Shown here: positions 25,584 through 34,505 of the stretch, piece by piece | Layout: each line of letters opens with the position of its first letter | Numbering within the stretch: the stretch's first letter is position 1 | From: Medicago truncatula | Taxonomy: Eukaryota > Streptophyta > Magnoliopsida > Fabales > Fabaceae | Length of the DNA stretch: 64,000 nucleotides | Assembly (NCBI RefSeq): GCF_003473485.1 | Contig: NC_053045.1 | Location: forward strand, 50,014,494 to 50,078,493 | Direction: 5' to 3' | The notes under the pieces: generated by a model | Database searches by the model: none | What the model saw: only the letters and a program-made list of their open reading frames with translations | Told to the model about the DNA's origin: nothing | Translations under genes and position numbers: made by a program

Positions 25584-27126
25584 CAAACATATGTTCATGA
25601 TCAAATAAGTTAGTATTGTACAAAATAAACATCAGATATATTATAGAACACTGTTTATCTTATAAATATGACAGTCATGATATGCATTTTGGCCTTAGTG
25701 CCTCTTCTACATGTTTTGCAATTTACATACAACGGTCGTGATACACTGTCTTGAAATTGAAAACACTGGTTTACATAAGTTGATTTTCAAGAAAATTCAA
25801 GGCAAAAGATTAACCATTTCGTAGACTTATTTGAGTGAGAGAGTTTTTAGAATATGAGTGCAAGCAGTTAAGGAGTACCTGCAGAAGTATTTTTAGATTA
25901 TGGCAAAATTGGCTTTGTGTATTTTGATTCTCATTGAGTTTTCAGAATTAGGTTTAAAGTGGTCAATATGGTCTTGTAGGTATCTAAAGCAAATTTGATG
26001 ATTACCTCATCGTCAAGTAACTGACTGCATAAGCTTAACTAAATGACAGTGTGTGGTATTCTCCTATCCAAAGTTAAACCATATAGAAAACATAAGCAAC
26101 ACAGAAAAGTAAACCTCATAATCTAATGATTATTTAATCTTCAAGCAACTGATGTGTTAAAAAGTATAGGATACCAAGAAACTTGCCATTCACTAAAATT
26201 TACCATCAAATTATAAAGTACATTAATCAAAACTTGAACAAAAAAAAAAACAAAGTAGTATACTTTCCAAATTAAAGATGGCATAAAGAAAATTGTGGTC
26301 ACAAATTCTTACTAACTATATATACATTACCATTAGTAGTAAATACCATATATTTGTCTTAGTTAAATTGTAGTATAAAACTTTAATTAATGGATACATT
26401 ACTTTCCTTTTCATAAATCTAAGTAATATATGAATTTGATATCACTAAAATACTGCTAGCTGTGTGTGGAAACCATTTTTCTAGTCAATTCACAGATATA
26501 TTATTAGTCCTTTTTTCTTATACGTTAACAAAATAATACAGTAAAGTATAGTCATAAGAAGGTATAATATATTTAAGTCTATTTCACTATGTTTAATTGA
26601 ATCTTGACAACATGTGCTGCAGTGGAAAAACTATAAAGCTGATGGTATAAATTTGTTTCATTTTTTTCCTACTGAAATTGGATGTAACAGCCACAGGGCA
26701 ATTGATACTCATGTGCCTAATTGTAACATATGCATGAACTCAAAATTGATAGCATTTGAAGTACATAATTGAAGCACTATTTTTCTTATATGCAAAGAAT
26801 TGAGAAAGTTCATAAGGGACAAATGATATTCCAAATCTCATAATTATGAGAAATGAACTCAGATGCAGGAACTCAAAATTGATAGCATAAGAAGTAACAA
26901 ATAGATAGCATATCAAAGACTACTTCTACCAAAGATAATGATAATTTTTCCTTAATACCCAACCAACTTGGTAGCAGAAAAGTACATAAGGCAACTAATA
27001 AAAGGACATCTCACAATTTGTTGATTACTTAATCATCAAATCACTTAAGTGCTTAAAAGTACAACTAACCAAAACAGTACATTTCTCAACTCAAAACCGT
27101 GTTTAACAAATAGAAGAACCAAACTT
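25584..27126. other. AT-rich stretch without supported gene
   Basis: If the B3 exon belongs to a longer gene this is its intron, otherwise it is spacer. No domain, RNA gene or transposon end was recognised. Confidence 0.4.
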
Positions 27127-27590
27127 TTTTTTTTGAAACGGCTAAACTTTATTAAGGAAAAAAGGCAGCCTGCGCGAGACGCACAATGCAAGCGAAAACA
27201 ACATACAAAAGGCACCGGATATGAGCGGCTAACCTCAAGACAATCACCAAAAGTATAAGCCCCCTGTCAATACACACACCCTACCAATCCCAGCTGCATA
27301 CCCGAAAGACCAGCAGCACAGCTGAGGGAAAAACGGAAAAACAGCAGCGAAAAAAACACAGGAAAACACCAACAGAGAGGTTCCTGAAAAAACAGAACAG
27401 ATGCTGTCACAGAAAAGGGAAAACAGCTCAGTAAAACACCGATCCCGACCCAAAACTCCACAGTTATCTTAGCAAGTAATCCTTTGGATTTCAACTCCAC
27501 TCATAAAATAAACATGAAGGAATCCTGACTCTATGTAAACACCACATCTACGACATCGCCTTAATCTCCTCCGCCATCTCGACAGGCCCT
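27127..27590 (-). mobile_element. 5'-truncated LINE 3' end (minus strand)
   Basis: A T-run at 27127-27136 is the A-tail on the minus strand. Reading the minus strand from 27590, a frame gives VEMAEEIKAMS, then CLHRVRIPSCLFYEW and NPKDYLLR. This matches the ORF2 end of the LINE at 44.3 kb (EIVDDIKVLSWNW, SPHCLFFEWCWNPKECLLR). Several stops interrupt it. About 350 bases of 3' untranslated sequence follow, as in that element. Only the last 40 codons of ORF2 were copied, which is typical 5' truncation. Confidence 0.8.
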
Positions 27591-29096
27591 TTGTTATTAT
27601 TATTAAAAATTAATAATGATTAGTACATTCAGAATGATTATTACAGTTAATTCTAAAAGAAAGTAAGAACTCACATGTCACTAACTTCCAGCCATAATAA
27701 TATGCATAGTTATCAAGTCATTATAATTTCAGAAATTATCAAACTGTAATGGCCTTTTGTCATTATTCAGTATGAATAGAAGTAACATGGTATCACATGT
27801 AAAGATAAGTATCATAAAACAATCATGCTTAACCACCCTATATGCAACCATGCTCAATGCATCAATGCATCCAAAAACAAAAACAGATGTAGAAACTCAA
27901 TTTAAAAGTGAAATACAATTAGAAACTCAATTTAAATTACTTGCAACTTGAAATAATATGAAAATGGAAGACATTATACATGTAGAACATACTGTAATAG
28001 ATAATGCTTTTTCTTCCTCATTTTCCTTTGTCCCTAGAAGCCACAAACTAAGCTTAGTCGCCTTAAGGTTCTGATCATTCTCATATGTCACTCTGCCTTC
28101 ATAAAGTAATGCAAATAATGAGCAAACAACTATATAGAAATGATTCCTAAAAAAGAAACTATAGAGAAATGAGAAAATATTTGTGTCTTGGTCGAAGTCA
28201 ATAGAGCAGAACATAGCAAAGTAGCTTGATATAAAGTAAGCTACAATGTGATTCCATAAGTATGCCCACTTGCAAAAATAAGTAACACACTTCATATGTT
28301 CCTGCCAGATAATTAGCAACACATAATGAAAAATAATAGCAGATTCATATGTTCATTTCAAAAACCAATATCATATGTTAAATAATTAAGAGGTAATTAC
28401 ATGTTATCAAGCAAGATAAGATACTACAACAAATATCAGCGACAGAGGATGTACTATAGACAAAGAAGTGGAAAACAACAAAATATATACAGCTTCAAAT
28501 CAAGGCAAGCCTGATGCAAACACAATGTTTCAAAAAACAGGACAGAAAAAGGAAAGAGTTAAAAGTGAAAAACATGAAGGGGAAAGAAACTTGTCAAAGC
28601 ATCACCTTCTCATCAAAGCTTCACTCTCCATCATCATCTTCAACATATGAACTCAAACCTAGTCACACTAACTATAAGAGAAGTTACAGTTCCTAAAGAA
28701 ACAAAAAAAATATGCTGAGTATAAATTGTGTGAGAAGGAAATAGTAAAATTGAAACAACATTAGTCGAACTTGAGATTATGAGTGCCCCTTCCCCTTCGA
28801 AAAATATCCACCGCATTAACTATATAACCATTATACAATCACAAATGAAATACCTTCAACAATATAAATAAATACATTAATGATAAAACACAATAATAAA
28901 AACACACACACAAACAAACAAAATATGATCTTGCACGACACGGTTACAGTTGCAAAAAAAACACTTCCAAGAACTAAATATAGTATTATTGGGAGAACAC
29001 AAAAGGGGATACAAACCATGAACATAAAATTGAACAAATTAAACAACAAACTATCATACGGCTTATGTCACTTTTCACAAGTATATATGTAAATAG
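27591..29096. other. Spacer with one weak exon candidate
   Basis: AT-rich sequence. On the minus strand, 28092-27993 has an AG before it, a GTATGT after it, and an open frame (YENDQNLKATKLSLW..TKENEEEKALSIT) that could join in phase to the B3 exon at 25579. Nothing else was recognised. Confidence 0.3.
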
Positions 29097-29708
29097 TTAA
29101 CGATGCTTGGAGGCAAAGTTATTAACCAAGGCAAGTGCATTACTAGTAACTTGAGAAACACCAACAACCTTAGCACCAATTGCAGCCTTCAAATTTTGAT
29201 CCATATGAGGACTAGAAAAGTTGTCAACACAAGTGTTCTGATCAGTAAGAGCAGCACTAACCCAAGTTTGAACATTATTTATATGCCAAACCAAATCCTC
29301 TCCCTTAGCCTTACCCAAAAGTCCTAGCTCCTTAACCGATTTGTTAAGACGGTCCACGCTACTATCCATGTTTGCTTTGCAATCTTGCACAGCACTATAT
29401 TCCCTTGGCTTAATCCCTTTTACCTTGGAAAATTTCTTCATGAATGATGCACTTGATTGAGTCCTTGATATGCTTACTGTCAAGGCAACGATGGCTAGTT
29501 TTTGCTCGTTTTCGTTAATCATGTTTGCATAGCCCAAGAGAGTTTGAACACATACATCAGGGTAACGAGTGGCTCTACACGAGGATTTGATAAAGTTTAT
29601 TGAATTTTGGTTGGATCCTTTTGTGATTGTTGATTCAGCAGTGCTAGCCATGTAAAGAACAAGGTTCATCAGGACCATCAAAGAAAGCTTGAGTAATCTT
29701 CCTTTCAT
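29097..29708 (-). CDS. Invertase / pectin methylesterase inhibitor family protein, single exon
   Basis: The protein is 203 aa with an N-terminal signal peptide (residues 1 to about 24, hydrophobic KLSLMVLMNLVLYM). The PMEI domain follows, with the four conserved cysteines at 44, 53, 110 and 160 that form two disulfides. Typical surroundings are visible: INFIKSSCRATRYPDVC near the start, AVQDCKANMDSSVDRLNKS in the middle, WVSAALTDQNTC near the third helix, and SNALALV at the end. Length and lack of introns are normal for the family. Such proteins are secreted to the wall or vacuole and block pectin methylesterases or acid invertases. Sequence alone does not show which. The start codon is the only ATG before the signal peptide, and a TATA box lies about 75 bases upstream. 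Confidence 0.93.
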   Translation of the reverse strand: MKGRLLKLSLMVLMNLVLYMASTAESTITKGSNQNSINFIKSSCRATRYPDVCVQTLLGYANMINENEQKLAIVALTVSISRTQSSASFMKKFSKVKGIKPREYSAVQDCKANMDSSVDRLNKSVKELGLLGKAKGEDLVWHINNVQTWVSAALTDQNTCVDNFSSPHMDQNLKAAIGAKVVGVSQVTSNALALVNNFASKHR

Positions 29709-29778
29709 GAGCCTTAGAAGATTAATTACTTGATTTTTATTATCAAATGTAATGTAAAATGGAAATGTGGAGCTTGAC

Positions 29779-29791
29779 TTATTATATAGGT
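29779..29791 (-). promoter_or_regulatory. TATA box of the PMEI-family gene
   Basis: On the minus strand CCTATATAATAAG lies about 70-80 bases upstream of the start codon at 29708. Spacing and sequence fit a plant TATA box with a short leader. Confidence 0.55.
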
Positions 29792-30268
29792 ACCAATGGA
29801 GTATGAAAAGTAATTTTTATATGTATTCGTCAAGTGCTTCCATACCTAAACTTAGTGTGTCTGGATGCTAATTCGTGATCAAGCTCAATGTGTTTAAAAC
29901 GATATTCCTCAAAAGTTCAATATTTAATGAATGCAAACTAAACTAAATAGTAGTCCATTAAGAAACATATCCCATGTAACACAGCCAAACTTATATAAAA
30001 TAATAATAAGATGTCTTTGTGCGGAATGTTGCCTCCACGACATTATTATTGACTAACTGTGTTTTTATTGGATTAGGACCCAACAAATAGAGAAAGTGTG
30101 AAAGATTTGGTAAAAATTAATCATCGCAGTCTGCAGATGTGTGCTGTAATTTCCAAGCGTCTTATTACTTTTTCATTATGTGATTTGAAAGTGAGATTAT
30201 TTATGCTGACTGGGGATAGCAGTGTAGATGTTAGTATTTTTAGTTTTTTATGCAAGACTAGATGGGTA
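29792..30268. other. Upstream flank of the PMEI-family gene
   Basis: No gene is recognised. The 67-codon plus-strand frame at 30098-30301 has no domain and runs into the MITE at 30278. Confidence 0.35.
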
Positions 30269-30277
30269 TTAAATCTT

Positions 30278-30452
30278 GAATTTTGCTCTTCTCCCGTTTA
30301 GAATTGCTCGTTCTCGTAGAAAAGTCGAACGTGAGTTAACTCACGTAGATACATTTTCAACGTGAGTTAACTCACATAGGTGCATTTTTCAGCGTGAGTT
30401 AACTCACGTTGGATAGGAATGAGCAAAAATAGATGGGAGAAGAGCAATTCTC
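30278..30452. mobile_element. Short Mutator-type MITE carrying three near-identical palindromes
   Basis: 175 bp flanked by a perfect 9-bp direct repeat TTAAATCTT (30269-30277 and 30453-30461). The ends are inverted repeats, GAATTTTGCTCTTCTCCC against GAGAATTGCTCTTCTCCC (right end read in reverse complement; 16 of 18 match). Between them lie three palindromes with the same core: ACGTGAGTTAACTCACGT at 30329-30346 (18 bp, perfect), GTGAGTTAACTCAC at 30362-30375, and CGTGAGTTAACTCACG at 30393-30408. They are spaced about 32 bases apart. It has no coding capacity. Confidence 0.8.
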
Positions 30453-30725
30453 TTAAATCTTTCCTTAGCATTCAACTTTTTAACTTTTCCACCAAATCAG
30501 CATCATATTTTTGGTATAGAAAATTTATCGATTCGTAGATTGCCCAATCTTTTGGTATTAAATCTTTCCATAGCATCTTCTCTCTTGCGAGGGAGAAGAT
30601 GAGAATACAAGATCACAAAGTAGGAGAAGTAGACTCTAATTAATAACCTCAAATCCAGATGGATTGCAAATCCAACTGAACTTTGGTACAAATTTGCATA
30701 GTGGACCAACACCCTTTGACCATTC

Positions 30726-31196
30726 ATGTTATCCGTACAAGATGACATAAACATTTGTATGATTTGTCACCGATGGTCTGTTTGTAAAGCACACTACAAA
30801 ATCATGAACATTTATCCAGTAGATGTTAGCACCAAACTATTTGAAGAGTACTACAACAAGGGAAAACCTAATTTGTTTATGGTCCAAGTTGATGTCATGT
30901 TTTTTGGCTTTAAGGACCAGTTGGACCAGATTGATGGTCGTATCAGCCACAGAGACACAAAAAGGATGAACATTGTTGAGTATCGTCTTCCATTGGTTGA
31001 CACAGATGGAAGTGTTTGGTTCACTTAGATGAAGCTTTGGAACAACAACGACTTGAGAACCATGTCCTCTATATTTAGTCAGGATAGTTCGAAGGGATCG
31101 ATGGAGTTAGACGCTTCCTTGGTCAGAGCATTCCAAGATACTCAAGAAAGTTTGATTTGGCCCATAACTTACGAAGAACATTTGCACAATATATGA
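30726..31196 (+). pseudogene. Transposon-like coding fragment with one in-frame stop
   Basis: A plus-strand frame runs from the ATG at 30726 (FEEYYNKGKPNLFMVQVDV, then QLDQIDGRISHRDTKRMNIV, YRLPLVDTDGSVWF) to a TAG at 31026-31028. It continues in the same frame (MKLWNNNDLRTMSSIFSQ, then ELDASLVRAFQDTQESL) to a TGA at 31194-31196. The composition and the 'LxxDxDxxxMxxxF' pattern recall the N-terminal domain of plant MuDR-type transposases. That link is an inference from pattern only. Without the single TAG it would be one frame of about 156 codons. It may be the remnant of a larger element, but no ends were found. Confidence 0.4.
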
Positions 31197-32974
31197 TGTG
31201 TTTAGCACATTTTAAACGTTTTCTTTGACTTTAGTTAAAGTCTAAGAACTTTTTAATGCTATAAATAGTCTTACATTCTTCAACATTTTTATTCATTCTA
31301 CAATTAACAGTTATTTAAAAAAAAAAAAAATAGAGGATGCATAAAAAGAAAGTGCCGTGAAAAAAGAAACAAACATCATTTTCTTGCCCCTTCTCTGCCT
31401 AGTAAATCCAAATATTTTCCTAAGTTCCTATTTAGTCAATAATTCACACTTTGTCCAACAACAAAAAAAATCAATGATTCACATTACTTATTCTATGGTT
31501 CACGTTAACAAGTATTGTTAAAACACTTGTTAAAAAGGCTCGAAAAAAAGTAAGTTTGTATTAAAAACAACGTTTTTTCACCAACAAATTATTCTTCTTG
31601 TTCTTTATGTTCTTTTACTGTAATAAAAACCAAAACAAAAACAAATCAAACTACCGGTGATCGATCATCAACATATAGCCTAGACCCTCTAGTTAACACA
31701 ACTTACACAAGTGAGTTGCATGTCTTCAAATAAATTACTAGTAATATCTTTGTGCTTTTTTTTTTCTTTTCTATTTTGAAAATAATATTTTTCATGTGAT
31801 TATGTTCAAACTTCATCGTTTTCACTTGTGTGTGTGAATTTTGATGTAACCAATGATACGACTATTTAAAGATTTGTGGGAAAGATGTAAAAAAAGAAAA
31901 AAAAATTGTTGAAGTTTTAGTTAAATGAGTAACTCAGTACTCCTTTTTCTTATATAAGAAAAGAAGCTATTCTTACCTAGTCACAAATTCAAATCAAAAG
32001 TATTTGAACACGCATACATAAATGCAGATAATTAAAAGAAAAATAAATTGGTTACGTTATTTTTTACCTTTATCTTAAAAAAAAGTATCCATATATATGT
32101 GTATAAATCATTTTTATTTGTGTTTATGACAAACTTAGACTTTCTATAAGAAAAAACTAATAGTACTCCAACTGTTTGTCGATAAACAGCACTATATTGT
32201 ATTGATCATTTATTCATTTAATAGAGTTATATGATTTTCGATTTGATTGGTTTCTACTTCCACATATGTGCTTCTGGAAATTTTCTGGTGGTCAAATTCA
32301 ACTACCACTTTGTAAGGAACGGATTCATATTTCAGAGTAAACAGTTGAATTGAATGGTCATCATGTAAAAGTAAGACTATACCACGAGAATTTTTCTGTT
32401 CAACGGCATATAAATAAGGGAGATGGTCTTTAAAAAAAAAATAAGGAAAATGTTAATAAGAAGTTGGGAAATGCTAATAAATATTCTAAGAATATTTGAT
32501 AAGAAGTTTAAAATGAAAATTTTATTTTAGGATTTGTATATTCAATATATTGAAACATCAAAAAGTAAAAAAAAAATTACATAAAAGTTATCAATTGTTT
32601 TCATTTTTTTTATCCTTAACAAATACCATTTTTTTAATCAGTTTTTCTATTTATATTTATATGGTTTTTAATTTGGTTTTAGTATAACGGCATCAAGATG
32701 ATAAGGGTTTGTTCTGGAAGAAAAAAAATTATAAGGGCTTGTTTTTTTTATCAACAAAAAAAAAAGATGATAATGATTCATTACAATTTACAATGCATTA
32801 AATGGTTATCTTGAAAAATAAGACTTGAAGGCAGGCATTTTTACTATTAATAATCAATAAAGGCATCTTGGATGTTTGTCAAAAAAAGCATCTTGTATGA
32901 GATGAAAATTCAATTTGAATCATCTAAAGGAGTAAAGTGTAAAACTAAAGAGTTCATATTTAAAGAGTTCATAA
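31197..32974. other. AT-rich spacer, no gene
   Basis: Homopolymer-rich sequence without a supportable open frame, RNA gene or clear transposon ends. Confidence 0.45.
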
Positions 32975-33215
32975 CGTTTGTTCTTCAGTTCTGCACCGGC
33001 CAACTGGCGCGAGTTAACTCACGTTCAGAATACACTAGCGCAACTTAAGTCACGCTACGTGACTTAACTTAGGTTAAAAAATACACTAGCGCAACTTAAG
33101 TCACGCTACGCATGTTAACATGCGCAGGTGTATTTTGGACATTTACTTTGGAAATGAGCGATATTGTTTGAATAATGAGCGATATTGTTTGAATAATGAG
33201 CAGAATTCAATTTTT
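32975..33215. repeat. Cluster of GTTAAC/CTTAAG-centred palindromes (family member 2)
   Basis: After a shared entry sequence (AACGTTTGTTCTTCAGTT, then CCGGCCAACTGGCGC) come GAGTTAACTC (33011-33020), two copies of a unit containing GCGCAACTTAAGTCACGCTACG or close to it (about 33038 and 33090), and a perfect 16-bp palindrome CGCATGTTAACATGCG (33109-33124). The segment ends with GAGCGATATTGTTTGAATAAT in tandem and GAGCAGAATTC. The latter is the mirror of the GAATTNTGCTC end of the element at 30278. Exact borders are uncertain. Confidence 0.6.
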
Positions 33216-33275
33216 ACTTGACCAAGCCTTGTAAAGATGTATCATTCGTCACCACCGATAAACCTTATTAGAATA

Positions 33276-33549
33276 CTCCCTCCGTTCCTTTTTAAGTGTC
33301 TCTTTTGGAGAATTTTTTTGTTTCTATTTAACTATCACTTTCAAAGTTCAATGCAACATTAAATGGTGTTTTATCAATATTACCCTTAATTATTTATTGC
33401 GGAAAGAGAAATATATGAAATAAGATATTAAATGAATAAGGTCATTACAGTAAAAGTATAACTTATTGCATCAAAAGTAGTAACAATTATTGATTGTCTT
33501 GGTTTGTGTTTAATGTCAAAATGTGACAATTAAAAAAAAACGAAGGTAG
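33276..33549. mobile_element. Stowaway MITE
   Basis: Starts CTCCCTCCGTTCCTTTTTAAG after TA (33274-33275). It ends with the inverted counterpart ..ACGAAGGTAG, followed by TA (33550-33551). Its length of about 274 bp, TA target site and AT-rich interior are typical of Tc1/mariner MITEs. Confidence 0.8.
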
Positions 33550-33654
33550 TAGTTTTTTTTTTTTGAAGGACTTATTAGAACATTGTTATCAACATTCAAT
33601 ATAACACTTTCTTTTTAGCACTGCTCAACCTTATTAAATGCAGAGCTAGTTTTT

Positions 33655-34080
33655 GGTGTTCATAAATCATCTTTTATGTGGAACAAGTTGATTCTTTTAA
33701 AAGTATCTATATTTGTTTGAAGTTTATTCCTAATAGATTGTCGATAAAGGATAATCTGATTCGACGTGTCATAACTTGTTTGGGTTCTTTACTTTGCTTA
33801 AACAATTGTGGAAAGAATGAAACATTAAATCATTTGTTCTTTGATTGTGATTTTTTTTTGGAATCTTTAGAGACATCTTAAAGTGGCTAGGTGTCTCTAG
33901 CGCATTTCCTATTAATCCTCGGGTTCATATGATTCGACTTTGTAGTAGTTACTTGTTCAATAAAGAGATTTGACGTTGTTTTTATGTGATTTGGTTGGCT
34001 TGTTGTTAGACTATTTGACATAGTAACATGTTGTTTGATCGTAAGGAGATGACACTTGTGTCTTTGCTTGATAATGATTA
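33655..34080 (+). pseudogene. Decayed LINE ORF2 fragment (zinc-binding region)
   Basis: Across plus-strand frames one reads FMWNKLI, LNRLSIKDNLIRR (with one changed residue), NNCGKNETLNHLFFDCDFF and then HMIRLCSSYLFNKEI. This follows the zf-RVT region of plant LINEs, as in the better preserved copy at 44.6-45.6 kb. At least six stops interrupt it and no A-tail is evident. Confidence 0.65.
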
Positions 34081-34401
34081 AAATTGAATGATAACTACAT
34101 TATTCATCAACAAAATATAGATATAACTACTCGGATTGAATTGACACCAATCAAAATAATTCATTCGTCTTCTACTATTATGTTATAGATATAACAAAAA
34201 CAATCAAACATACATGAATCAATTTGATAAATATCAACTAAATGTGGCAACTCTATTCATCTTTTATTATTTTATTATTGTTGAGGTATAAATAAGACTT
34301 TGTAGTGTGAACACTCAATTGAACACATAGAATTGATCAATAACACGGCGTTTGACTTGACAATTAGGCAATGTAACTACTGTACGTAATAACTACACAA
34401 C

Positions 34402-34410
34402 TATAAAATA
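34402..34410 (+). promoter_or_regulatory. TATA box of the LTP gene
   Basis: TATAAAATA lies 96 bases upstream of the LTP start codon. The A/C-rich leader between them (CAACAAAAAAA just before the ATG) looks like a plant 5' UTR. Confidence 0.6.
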
Positions 34411-34505
34411 ACAAAAGTTCACACATCTCTCAAACCTCACCAAACACAAAAGAGATCCACAAACTCTAAAATCAAATTTTAGAGTTTATTCAACAACAAA
34501 AAAAA

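Noticed and set aside
28831..29092. Hydrophobic minus-strand and Asn/Lys-rich plus-strand open frames
   Set aside because: They lie in the AT-rich 3' flank of the PMEI-family gene; no motif and low complexity on both strands.
30329..30408. CRISPR-like array of spaced repeats
   Set aside because: The host is a plant, the repeats are palindromes inside a transposon with target duplication, and there are only three units.
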